Below are positions 25,051-33,451 of a DNA stretch of 64,000 bases, piece by piece. The position numbers and the translations under genes are program-made. Below the pieces are notes generated by a model. The model saw only the letters and a list, made by a program, of their open reading frames with translations. It was not told the origin of the DNA and searched no databases. The stretch lies in the NCBI RefSeq assembly GCF_030812775.1, contig NZ_JAUSTI010000005.1, forward strand, positions 301,156-365,155. Reading direction: 5' to 3'. Origin of the DNA: Paenibacillus tundrae (GTDB lineage: Bacteria > Bacillota > Bacilli > Paenibacillales > Paenibacillaceae). The number at the start of each line of letters is the position of its first letter. Within the stretch, counting starts at the first letter, position 1.

Positions 25051-26652
25051 ATGGAAAAAATAGATTGGATAAAACGACTGGAGCAGCTGTTTTTCTCTGC
25101 TGTGCATGTCCGTCAATACTCCAGCAAGCCGGGAGAAATTCAGCGAAGAACCTGGAATAAGTTTGCTCTATGTAGAGTTATCGCTGGAAAGGGAACTCTT
25201 ACGATCAATGACGTTGTGCATATAGTGTCACAAGAGGAGTGGTTCCTGCTGAAGCCTGGAATGCGTGTGGAGCTCCAGACGTATACGGAGGCACCCATCC
25301 GATATCAGATCATTTTATTTTCGTGTGCGGCAGTTACTCGCAGTCAGAATAATTGGCATGCGTCGACGTTTGATTTTCCTGTTACGGGCAAGCTGAACAT
25401 ATCTTCAAATACACGTTATATTCATGAGCTTATGAATGAACTGGTGAGTGGTAAACGTCCTACAGAGAGTCCAGTAAACTTACGTAGGAAGCATCTCGTG
25501 CACCAGTTATTGATACAGCTAATGAATCAGGTGAAGCAAGCAGCTCCACCTGTAGCAGGTATGGATCTGGCTCTTGAATACATGAAGGATAACTATACCG
25601 AAGATCTTCGTATTGAGCAGATGGCCCAAATGGCGGGGCTTAGCGTGAATCATTTTACAAGAACGTTCAAACGGCAACTTCATATGACGCCCATGGAATA
25701 TATACAGAAACAACGTATGGCCAAAGCCAAACAATTGCTGTTCTCCTCCGATAAGATTAAAGCGATCGCAGAGCAGGTTGGCTATAGAGACGAGCATTAT
25801 TTCAGCAGGGTGTTCAAGAAAAATGAAGGTATTGCTCCGACCCTGTACATGAAAAAGAAAGTAGATCGAATCGCCACCACGTATTATGGGCTGGACGATT
25901 ACGTCATTACGCTTGGTCTGACGCCGGTATCCGCTCTATCCTATGATCAGAGAGTGGCACATCCGGTTGCTCTTCCTGCACTGCAAGCACACCGCCAACA
26001 CGGAATTATGTTGAACAGCTTCAATGAGAGTTACGACAAGCTGCGAAGGTTGCAACCAGATTTAATCATTACGAGTGACCGACTAGAGCCTAATGAAGCA
26101 CTGCATCACATTGCTCCTACGACAATGCTGGAACACAGTAATCATTTTGATGAAAGACTTCTGTACATGGCTGACATTATGGGACGAACTGAACAGGCTG
26201 AGCGGTGGATTGAAGAGCATGCAGATCTAAGCCAGCTTCTACGAGGCCGCCTTCAATCGAGGTGGGGGAAGCAGCGTGTGATGTTTCTTCGGGTGACCTC
26301 GACGTTTTACCGAATGTATGGACGGAATAGCCAGACCGGGGCGTTACTGTATGATGATCTAGGGTTTCAATTGCCATATCAATTTCCGGAGAAGCAATGG
26401 GCTGTTGAAATGCAATTCAATGCTTTGCGTTTATATGAGGCAGATCATATTTTTGTCATGGTCGATCCGACAGCTGAGGCAAGGGTTCAATTGCATCAGT
26501 TGCAGAGTTCGGCAGAATGGCACGCATTGAAGGCGGTTCAAGATGGTCATGTATATAATGCAGAGGATATTTTCTTCAAAACGCTAGGGCCTACAGGTCG
26601 CATATGGGCAATGAAATACGTAGCAGAGCAACTTGGTATTACGGTACGGTGA
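25051..26652 (+). CDS. AraC-type regulator fused to a siderophore-binding domain (Btr-like)
   Basis: A 533-residue transcription factor. Residues about 1-140 form a cupin-like AraC sensor, about 160-265 two AraC helix-turn-helix motifs (LRIEQMAQMAGLSVNHFTRTF and AIAEQVGYRDEHYFSRVFKK), and about 280-533 a periplasmic-binding-protein fold of the helical-backbone metal-receptor class (TTYYGLDDYVITLGL onward). This three-part architecture is that of Bacillus Btr, which activates siderophore uptake genes when it binds Fe-siderophore. The ATG at 25051 follows AAAGGAAG. The binding-protein gene it likely controls is 108 bases downstream. Confidence 0.9.
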   Translation: MEKIDWIKRLEQLFFSAVHVRQYSSKPGEIQRRTWNKFALCRVIAGKGTLTINDVVHIVSQEEWFLLKPGMRVELQTYTEAPIRYQIILFSCAAVTRSQNNWHASTFDFPVTGKLNISSNTRYIHELMNELVSGKRPTESPVNLRRKHLVHQLLIQLMNQVKQAAPPVAGMDLALEYMKDNYTEDLRIEQMAQMAGLSVNHFTRTFKRQLHMTPMEYIQKQRMAKAKQLLFSSDKIKAIAEQVGYRDEHYFSRVFKKNEGIAPTLYMKKKVDRIATTYYGLDDYVITLGLTPVSALSYDQRVAHPVALPALQAHRQHGIMLNSFNESYDKLRRLQPDLIITSDRLEPNEALHHIAPTTMLEHSNHFDERLLYMADIMGRTEQAERWIEEHADLSQLLRGRLQSRWGKQRVMFLRVTSTFYRMYGRNSQTGALLYDDLGFQLPYQFPEKQWAVEMQFNALRLYEADHIFVMVDPTAEARVQLHQLQSSAEWHALKAVQDGHVYNAEDIFFKTLGPTGRIWAMKYVAEQLGITVR

Positions 26653-26716
26653 TATTGTCCAAGCGAAGAGAGTGAAATAATCCATGGTAAGCAGGGACTC
26701 TTTTCCCTACTATAGT

Positions 26717-26735
26717 GATAATGATTATTATTATT
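26717..26735 (+). promoter_or_regulatory. Fur box before the siderophore binding-protein gene
   Basis: A 19-base site starting GATAATGATTATT matches the classical Fur consensus (GATAATGATAATC...) at 16 of 19 positions by my count. It implies iron repression of the binding-protein/FhuF pair. Confidence 0.75.
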
Positions 26736-26760
26736 AAATAGTAGAGGGGTTTTACTACAA

Positions 26761-27741
26761 ATGTTTAGACAGAGAGCATCATGGATCGTACTGATAACCC
26801 TGCTTGTGTTTGTACTAGCGGCATGCGGGAAAACGTCGGAAGTAGCAGAGACTGCACCTCAGGATCAGCACACATCGGCAGAAGAGAATGGTACGCAGAC
26901 GATTGAACATCTTAAAGGAACAGCGGTTATACCACAGAAAATTGATCGTATGGTTGTATTGTCTTCTGCTTATATTGATCACATGTTGACGATAGGTGAG
27001 AAGCCAGCGGGTGTAAATGTAGAAGTGCGTTATGGAGGAGATTATCCTCCTTATCTTGCAGATCAATTGGCTGGAGTTCCGACCGTAGGTTCTGCTGACA
27101 GCCCTAACTTAGAAGCTATTCTTCAGATTGATCCAGATGTTATCGTAATTGAGAGCCGAACGGCTGAGAATGCGTATGAGCAGTTGGAGAAAATTGCGCC
27201 GACCATCGTTATTGGCAACGAATGGCTCGATTATGCGGACGATGCCACCTATTGGACACAGGACTTGTTAACTATTGCAGGGATGTATGACAAGGTCGAT
27301 CTGGCCAAAACAAAAATTGCTGAAGTGGAACAACAAGCCAACCAGCTTAAAGCAAAAATTGAACAATTGGATGAGAAGAAACTAGCTTATCTACGTGTAA
27401 GAGAGAAAACATTACAGATCTATGCGGCAAAAGGACATCCAACCAATACGCTGTTGTATCATGATCTTGGATTTGAACCTACTGGGGTGACACCAGCCGA
27501 ACAACGTGAGGATCTATCTATGGAGAAGATTGCAGATATTGATGCTGATTTTGTAGTTCTGGAGGTTGACCCAAACGCTGAGGATTATCTAAATGGCATT
27601 AACGAAAGCTCCCTTTGGAAGAGTGTTCCTGCGGTCGTTGCAGATCAGGTCTATACAACGGATTCCTTGTGGTTGTTCAAGGGCTGGGGAGCTATTGGAC
27701 GTAGCGAGATTATCAACGAAATTGAAGATATGATTCAATAG
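26761..27741 (+). CDS. Iron-siderophore ABC transporter substrate-binding lipoprotein
   Basis: An extracellular lipoprotein of 326 residues. The signal peptide ends in lipobox LAAC (Cys22), followed by a Ser/Glu/Thr-rich linker and a helical-backbone (FepB/FeuA-type) domain: two lobes joined by a long helix (about 170-205, KTKIAEVEQQANQLK). It should capture Fe-siderophore for an ABC importer. No permease or ATPase genes lie beside it, so those subunits must be supplied from elsewhere. It has a Fur box and a Btr-like regulator gene upstream. The next gene's ATG abuts its stop codon. Confidence 0.92.
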   Translation: MFRQRASWIVLITLLVFVLAACGKTSEVAETAPQDQHTSAEENGTQTIEHLKGTAVIPQKIDRMVVLSSAYIDHMLTIGEKPAGVNVEVRYGGDYPPYLADQLAGVPTVGSADSPNLEAILQIDPDVIVIESRTAENAYEQLEKIAPTIVIGNEWLDYADDATYWTQDLLTIAGMYDKVDLAKTKIAEVEQQANQLKAKIEQLDEKKLAYLRVREKTLQIYAAKGHPTNTLLYHDLGFEPTGVTPAEQREDLSMEKIADIDADFVVLEVDPNAEDYLNGINESSLWKSVPAVVADQVYTTDSLWLFKGWGAIGRSEIINEIEDMIQ

Positions 27742-28572
27742 ATGGGACGTTATCCAGGTTCGAATCAAGGTTCAGATCCGAAACACGCCGAGCTAGTTGA
27801 GGCATTACAGCACTTTTTTGTGACGAAGATTAGAAGTTCATGGGAGACTTCCGAGTATTCCTTTACGGTGAAAGATCTGCTTGATGAGGAGCGACGAAAA
27901 TCGTTTCTACGTGAACAGGCTACACAGCAGGGGCTTAAACTTGGAGGCACGGGAAGTGTTGCTGTTGGCACACTTTTTGCGAAGCGTTATTCGGTATGGG
28001 TTATGGCTGTCGTCTCTGCGTTCAGTCTGTATGACACCTTACTCCGAATTGAAGACAACGTTGTACGTGTGGAACTGACTGGATCAGGCAGGATGCGTTA
28101 TGAGAGCCAGTTGGAGCAGGTCACCGTTGCGTATGCAGATATTGCTAAACGAAAATCCCAGCTCAGCTTGCTTAAAGGAAGAATGCAGCTACATCTGGAA
28201 ACGATCTTTAAGGGTGTAGCTACTGATACAGGAGCGAGTGAGAAGGTCATGTGGGCACTTATTGCACACAATGTGCAACAGCTGTATGCACAAATGATCC
28301 ATGATGAAGGCATATGGAAAACGGCTGAACGATTAACACGAATACAAGAGGATCGCAGCGTATGGCTTGCTCCGCAAGGTGATACCGAATCTCCGTTTGC
28401 GAGTAAGCTAAAATGTTTCGAGCATCCCAAGTGGCAAGGACAGCCGCTTTTGATACGCCGATATTGTTGTTTGGCCTATCAGGTTGGAAGCGGCAGTCAT
28501 GCACATGGATACTGCAACAGTTGCCCGAAGTTAGATTCGGAATCCCGATTGCGTAATCTTCTACAATCGTGA
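27742..28572 (+). CDS. FhuF-like siderophore-iron reductase
   Basis: A 276-residue cytoplasmic protein that probably binds a [2Fe-2S] cluster and reduces imported Fe(III)-siderophore. Ferric reductases of the FhuF type carry C-C-x10-C-x2-C at the C terminus; here Cys242-Cys243 and Cys258-x2-Cys261 are present but separated by 14 residues. The rest is helical without other motifs. The ATG directly follows the TAG of the binding-protein gene, showing co-expression. Its last 12 bases overlap the 3' end of a convergent gene. Confidence 0.78.
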   Translation: MGRYPGSNQGSDPKHAELVEALQHFFVTKIRSSWETSEYSFTVKDLLDEERRKSFLREQATQQGLKLGGTGSVAVGTLFAKRYSVWVMAVVSAFSLYDTLLRIEDNVVRVELTGSGRMRYESQLEQVTVAYADIAKRKSQLSLLKGRMQLHLETIFKGVATDTGASEKVMWALIAHNVQQLYAQMIHDEGIWKTAERLTRIQEDRSVWLAPQGDTESPFASKLKCFEHPKWQGQPLLIRRYCCLAYQVGSGSHAHGYCNSCPKLDSESRLRNLLQS

Positions 28573-29068
28573 GCTAATACATTTGTAACGCATTGTGCGA
28601 ATCTGTTTCAGTTGCTCCATGTTCTCTTCAAAAGTAATACCTGAGGCTCTGTCCAGCCCATGTCCAAGATCCTTTTTATACTTGAAAGGGGCTTCTGGAT
28701 ATAGCGCAATAATATGAAGCTGGTTCCACCCAGGGTAGTCTGGATGATGCGTCCACACCTGTTCAGTCTCCAGTGCGTAGAAGCTATGACACCATCTTCG
28801 TTCATTACAAATAATATGCATGGCTGGACCATTTCGCTGCATCATGATGTCGCGGAATTGTTCCAATTTATTGTGCTTTACAACGACATATTCAACAACC
28901 TGCAGCGGCTTCAGCCAGCGTCTGCGGGTTTGTTCACTTTGAACGGGGAAATGGCTATGTGGCGTGCTGGAGAGCAACTCTTCATGAACGACGAGATTCA
29001 GCAAATGGCTGTATACGTTGTAGTTCGTTCTGAAGTGCTTCGGCTAACTCATGATATGGGAAGTCCAT
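28561..29068 (-). pseudogene. Hypothetical gene, apparently frameshifted
   Basis: The minus-strand frame 28561 to about 28986 encodes a protein-like sequence (EYVVVKHNKLEQF, HPDYPGWNQLHII, EENMEQLKQIRTMRYKC) but has no good start: the nearest is a TTG without ribosome site. In the adjacent frame, ATG 29068 opens a 28-residue helix-like segment (MDFPYHELAEALQNELQRI) that stops at 28982. Removing one base near 28987 joins the two into about 168 residues. I do not recognise the family. Either a real frameshift or a sequence error would explain it; the ATG itself has only a weak ribosome site. Confidence 0.45.
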
Positions 29069-29340
29069 TCATGCATACATTAATCATCAAGCCACCTCTA
29101 TAAGAGGTGTTTCGTGTAATTTAACAAGTATGTATGTTGTTTTTAGAACGGATGACAAGAAATCTCCCATCAACTTCAAATGAAGCTTCACAACTCATAT
29201 AATAACGCTAATCTATTTCCATAAGGACATGAGAAGTGACGAGAATAATCAACAAAACGAACAATAAATGAACAATAAACTAACAATGAAAAACGATCGG
29301 AAAATAGTTCATAAGGGTACCAGGAGAGGGTTGATGAGTT

Positions 29341-30765
29341 GTGAGCCTTGAAGCTTTGAATGAACGTGTTATGCATGATCTTGCTTGTTTGTCTTATGGT
29401 GGTGCGGACTGGACATGTGCAAAACAACATACAGAAGGCCATGTCTACGATGTTGTCATTGTGGGCGGGGGGCAGAGTGGACTAGGAGCTGCGTTTGGAC
29501 TTCTTCGTGAACGAATCTCCAACATTGTTGTTATTGACGAGAATGTAGCTGGATTTGAAGGCCCTTGGGAAACTTATGCACGTATGGTTACGTTACGAAC
29601 ACCCAAACATCTGACCTCCATTGATCTGGGCATCCCGTCCTTAACCTTTCGTTCCTGGTGGGAGGCGCAGACTGGGCGTGAGAGCTGGGAAGAAGTAGAC
29701 AAAATTCCTCGAGGAGATTGGATGAACTATTTACGTTGGTACCGGGAAGTATTGAAACTGCCAGTGATGAATGAGGCGAAATTGACACTTATTGAGCCTA
29801 TGGAGCATGGGATATACCGACTTCAGGTGAATAGAGCTGGAACGAAAGATTTCCTTTTTGCACGTAAGGTGGTGCTCGCGACTGGAATACAGGGTGGCGG
29901 TGAGTGGCATGTGCCGCCGATGATTGCGGATAAGCTGTCTCGGGAGCTGTATGCACATACTTCTGAAGCGATTGATTTTGAACGATTAAAGGGGAAAAAG
30001 ATTGCTGTGCTTGGCGGAGGTGCCTCCGCCTTTGATAATGCGAGTTATGCGCTTGCTGCTGGTGTGGCAGAAGCTCATGTATTTGTACGACGAGAACAGC
30101 TTCCGCGCGTGAATCCGATTCGTCAGATGGAACAGTCGGGGATGATTGAACGCTTCCATGCCCTGTCTACGTCAGATAAATATGCAGTTATCTCCCATTT
30201 TTTTAAATTTAATCAGCCGCCAACGAATGATACGTTCAATCGAGCAGCGGTCTGGCCAGGATTCAGACTACATCTGAACTCAACATGGCAGCAAGTCGAG
30301 GCTCAAAATGATAAAGCAATGGTTACAACGGAGCAAGGTACCTTTACGTTTGATTTTCTTGTGGTTAGCACAGGCTTACTTAGTGATCCGGCTCTTCGTC
30401 CAGAACTGCGATTAGTTGAAGGACATATTGCACGCTGGGCAGATCGTTATGAGCCACCTGTAGAACATCGCAATGCCTTACTTGATGCCCATCCTTATTT
30501 AACCTCAGGCTTTGCGTTGACAAGTCGAGATGAGGAGGGAGCTTCTCAGTTACACGGACTCTTTGTGTTTAATTATTCTGCACTGGCAAGCTGCGGTTTA
30601 TCCGCTTCGGCTATCTCGGGAACCAGAAGTGCAATCCCCAAGTTAGTTTCCGCCATAGCGGATCAGCTCTTTTTGGACGATCGAGATATGATATTACAAC
30701 GCTTTTTTGCTTATAATGAACAGGAGTTCACAGCCACATGGGCAGAGAATGCTGCGCTGAAATGA
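29341..30765 (+). CDS. FAD/NAD(P)-dependent monooxygenase-like oxidoreductase
   Basis: A 474-residue two-dinucleotide-binding flavoprotein of the CzcO/FMO type. The FAD motif is VIVGGGQSGLGAAFG at about 40, the NAD(P) motif is VLGGGASAFDNA at about 225, and a third conserved segment DFLVVSTGL lies at about 340. Relatives include N-hydroxylating and Baeyer-Villiger monooxygenases. The GTG start at 29341 follows GGAGAGGG. It lies downstream of the iron locus, so a siderophore-related role is possible but not shown. Confidence 0.82.
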   Translation: MSLEALNERVMHDLACLSYGGADWTCAKQHTEGHVYDVVIVGGGQSGLGAAFGLLRERISNIVVIDENVAGFEGPWETYARMVTLRTPKHLTSIDLGIPSLTFRSWWEAQTGRESWEEVDKIPRGDWMNYLRWYREVLKLPVMNEAKLTLIEPMEHGIYRLQVNRAGTKDFLFARKVVLATGIQGGGEWHVPPMIADKLSRELYAHTSEAIDFERLKGKKIAVLGGGASAFDNASYALAAGVAEAHVFVRREQLPRVNPIRQMEQSGMIERFHALSTSDKYAVISHFFKFNQPPTNDTFNRAAVWPGFRLHLNSTWQQVEAQNDKAMVTTEQGTFTFDFLVVSTGLLSDPALRPELRLVEGHIARWADRYEPPVEHRNALLDAHPYLTSGFALTSRDEEGASQLHGLFVFNYSALASCGLSASAISGTRSAIPKLVSAIADQLFLDDRDMILQRFFAYNEQEFTATWAENAALK

Positions 30766-30875
30766 GCACCTATGAACACTTTAGGCACATTCGCAGAGTG
30801 ATTTAGGTCTGTTTGAAAACTCAGATTATTGATAATTTCCAACAAATCCAGAATACTTGCGGTTGAGTATACTAA

Positions 30876-30906
30876 ACGTGTGCGAGGCATCAGCATACGT
30901 TTTTTT
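30876..30906 (+). terminator. Terminator of the flavin monooxygenase gene
   Basis: ACGTGTGC pairs with GCATACGT (one G-U) around a 9-base loop, then a run of seven T residues. Confidence 0.7.
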
Positions 30907-30997
30907 GCTTTTTTTTGTGTGATAATCTTACACTTCCCGACGATTTGTTGTAAAATGTCGATTGGAACACGTTAGAAGGCAGGTGGTTGTACTAGAC

Positions 30998-31480
30998 ATG
31001 GTTGAGGTTGAAATGAGTTATGAACAGTTCAGAGCACATATAAAAAAAGCATCGCGGCAGCGTAATGTACCGATAATTAAAATCGTTGCCTTTCAAGAAA
31101 AGTATATGAAGATTGAAGAGGTTCAATTTTTCGACGTAGAGAAAAACTACATGAGTGTCCAGGCATGTAATACCGTATGGATGAATCTGGGGAATAAGTC
31201 GTTTCACAATCTGGTGTCTCAACACTTGAATGATTTCAAGAATATGGAGAACCTTGGACGAAGTTCATTCGAGAATTTGATCAGAGAATTATATGATACT
31301 GCTGTGCCTATACTTATAAACTACGATCCGAATCAATATTACACGTCAGCCCAGTTGGCAGAAATTTTGGCAATCGACGAGGGTAAGCTGATTGAGCAAC
31401 TAGAGATGGGACGTTATAAAGGTGCGTTCATCAATGAAGAGGGGCAGTGGCTTAAGCCTAAACCGCAGATGAATGGATAA
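30998..31480 (+). CDS. Hypothetical protein with C-terminal HTH-like segment
   Basis: A soluble 160-residue protein of no recognised family. The first ~100 residues are mixed alpha/beta (MSYEQFRAHIKKASRQ, EKNYMSVQACNTVWMNLG). The last ~50 (YYTSAQLAEILAIDEGKLIEQLEMGRYKGAF) look like a MerR/excisionase-type winged helix, suggesting DNA binding. Three starts are possible in frame (30962, 30998, 31013); AGGTGG favours 30998 and GAGG favours 31013. It stands alone with its own terminator. Confidence 0.6.
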   Translation: MVEVEMSYEQFRAHIKKASRQRNVPIIKIVAFQEKYMKIEEVQFFDVEKNYMSVQACNTVWMNLGNKSFHNLVSQHLNDFKNMENLGRSSFENLIRELYDTAVPILINYDPNQYYTSAQLAEILAIDEGKLIEQLEMGRYKGAFINEEGQWLKPKPQMNG

Positions 31481-31483
31481 GGG

Positions 31484-31524
31484 AAATCCTGCAGTGCAGC
31501 AGAATGTTGCATTTCAGGATTTTT
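31484..31524 (+). terminator. Terminator of the hypothetical HTH gene
   Basis: AAATCCTG pairs with CAGGATTT, with TGCA pairing inside, then a T tract. Confidence 0.75.
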
Positions 31525-31554
31525 ATCGTTCTAATATAGAATCAATAATTAGCA

Positions 31555-31690
31555 TTTGAATGAATTTGAACGTTTTGGGTGAATATGGTTCAATATTGAA
31601 AGGTTAGATCGGCGAAAATTGCATGATTTTGAAGGTTTATAAATTATTTTGAATGAAAATGATTGTTTTTTACTGAATTTATGATACTAT
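31555..31690 (+). promoter_or_regulatory. Control region of the fructose operon
   Basis: TTTGAATGAA occurs at 31555-31564 and again at 31648-31657, and the perfect palindrome TTCAATATTGAA lies at 31589-31600. A possible promoter has TTGTTT (31663-31668) and TACTAT (31685-31690) 16 bases apart. These are candidate FruR binding sites. Confidence 0.45.
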
Positions 31691-31712
31691 AGAAGCAGTT
31701 GGAGGAATGAAG

Positions 31713-32459
31713 ATGCTGACTGAAGAACGATATGCTGCAATTATAGAGCGCTTACATTTACAGGGAATTGTGAAATTACAGGAGCTTGTCGATGTGCTTG
31801 GAGCCTCTGAATCAACAATCAGGCGTGATCTTATCGATTTGGAAAGTCGTCAAATGCTCAAACGAATTCATGGCGGTGCTGCATTGGTCAATGAGAAGTC
31901 ATTGGAACCTGGTATGGAAGAAAAAACGTTCAAAAACATCCAACAAAAGGTGTCGATTGCTCGTTTGGCTGCACAGGAAATCCAAAATGGCGAATGTGTT
32001 TATCTCGATGCAGGGACAACGACCCTTGCTATGATTCCTTTTATTGAAGCGAAGGATGTCACCGTTGTGACAAATGGACTATCTCATGTGGAAGCCTTAG
32101 TAAGCAAGCGGATTCGTAGCTATCTGCTAGGCGGCATGATGAAAATCCATACAAAAGCTGTTATTGGTAGTATTGCGTTGCAGAACATGGATAACTTCCG
32201 CTTCGATAAATGTTTCCTTGGAACGAACGGGGTAGATCCCGAAATGGGGTATACAACTCCTGATCCGGAGGAAGCCTTGATTAAAAGGCGTGCACATCAG
32301 TTGTCGGGGAAATCTTACGTACTGGCTGATTCCAGCAAAATCGGGGAAATTACTTTTGCCAAATTGTTTGATTTGGAAGAGGCAGATCTGATTACGGAGC
32401 AGGTACCAGAACACTGGCGGCACTTAATCGCCCAGAAAACTAAAATAATCGAGGGATAA
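31713..32459 (+). CDS. fruR: DeoR-family repressor of the fructose operon (FruR)
   Basis: A 248-residue repressor with an N-terminal DeoR helix-turn-helix (about 5-57; VKLQELVDVLGASESTIRRDL) and a C-terminal sugar-phosphate sensor domain of the DeoRC type (GECVYLDAGTTT, VVTNGLSH, CFLGTNGVDPEMGYTTPDPEEA). The expected effector is fructose 1-phosphate. The ATG at 31713 is preferred to one at 31707 since GGAGG ends at 31705. The fruK ATG follows its stop codon by one base, so the three genes form one operon. Confidence 0.92.
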   Translation: MLTEERYAAIIERLHLQGIVKLQELVDVLGASESTIRRDLIDLESRQMLKRIHGGAALVNEKSLEPGMEEKTFKNIQQKVSIARLAAQEIQNGECVYLDAGTTTLAMIPFIEAKDVTVVTNGLSHVEALVSKRIRSYLLGGMMKIHTKAVIGSIALQNMDNFRFDKCFLGTNGVDPEMGYTTPDPEEALIKRRAHQLSGKSYVLADSSKIGEITFAKLFDLEEADLITEQVPEHWRHLIAQKTKIIEG

Positions 32460-32460
32460 C

Positions 32461-33372
32461 ATGATATATACGTTAACACTTAATCCTTCCATCGATTATA
32501 TCGTGGAAGTGCATGATCTGAAACTTGGTGGACTGAATCGAATGAACCGGGACTTGAAACTTCCGGGTGGTAAAGGCATTAACGTATCACGCATTCTTAA
32601 TCAGCTTGGTGCCACGAACACAGCATTTGGATTTCTTGGTGGATTCACAGGACGTTTCATTAATGATCGATTGCAGGAAGAAGCGATCCGTACTGACTTT
32701 GTTACCATTGCAGATGACACACGCATCAATATCAAGCTGAAGCATGGTGAAGAGACAGAGATCAACGGACTTGGACCTGCGATTAGCTCTGAAGAGTCAG
32801 AACAATTGCTTCAGAAGATGTCAGGACTGCAGCAAGGGGATGTCGTAATTCTGTCGGGAAGTGTTCCACCTGCGCTGGGAGCCGATTTTTATGATCGTTT
32901 GATCAAGGTATGTAAACAAGCTGGCGCTGAATTCGTTATTGATACGACAGGTAAGGCATTAATGGATGCTCTTGTCCATGAACCGTTGCTTGTCAAGCCG
33001 AATCATCATGAACTTGCAGAACTGTTCGGCGTGAAGATTGAAACTCGTGAAGAACTCATAACCTATGGTCGCAGAATATTAGAAGCAGGCGCTAAACATG
33101 TGCTTATTTCCATGGCTGGTGAAGGAGCATTATTCATCACACAGGAAGAAGTTCATCATGCCAATGTTCCCAAGGGAGTTGTGAAAAACTCGGTTGGTGC
33201 AGGAGATTCCATGATTGGTGGATTTGTGGGTACTTACGTTTTGAACGGGGATCTGCTTGAAGCATTTCGTACAGGTGTTGCATCTGGTAGTGCTACTGCG
33301 TTCTCTGATGATCTTGCGACGAGAGAACTTATTGATGAATTACGCACGCAAGTCAGCATTACTAAACTGTAG
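32461..33372 (+). CDS. fruK: 1-phosphofructokinase FruK
   Basis: Phosphorylates fructose 1-phosphate to fructose 1,6-bisphosphate with ATP. A PfkB-family ribokinase fold of 303 residues with the N-terminal substrate signature GGKGINVSRIL (about 38-48), VILSGSVPP near 138, and the C-terminal catalytic signature KNSVGAGDSMIGGFVG with the catalytic Asp in GAGDS. Spacing to fruR (1 base) and fruA (79 bases) fits the standard fructose operon. Confidence 0.96.
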   Translation: MIYTLTLNPSIDYIVEVHDLKLGGLNRMNRDLKLPGGKGINVSRILNQLGATNTAFGFLGGFTGRFINDRLQEEAIRTDFVTIADDTRINIKLKHGEETEINGLGPAISSEESEQLLQKMSGLQQGDVVILSGSVPPALGADFYDRLIKVCKQAGAEFVIDTTGKALMDALVHEPLLVKPNHHELAELFGVKIETREELITYGRRILEAGAKHVLISMAGEGALFITQEEVHHANVPKGVVKNSVGAGDSMIGGFVGTYVLNGDLLEAFRTGVASGSATAFSDDLATRELIDELRTQVSITKL

Positions 33373-33451
33373 TTGAACAACAGAAGGTTTACATTGTATA
33401 CATGATCGGCCTGCGAATGCAGGTCGACTGAACCTAAGGGAGTGTACCAAA

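Noticed and set aside
28714..29103. Plus-strand open frame of 129 codons
   Set aside because: It overlaps the minus-strand gene whose sequence is more protein-like and which ends convergently with the FhuF-like gene. The plus frame has no clear ribosome site and no family resemblance.
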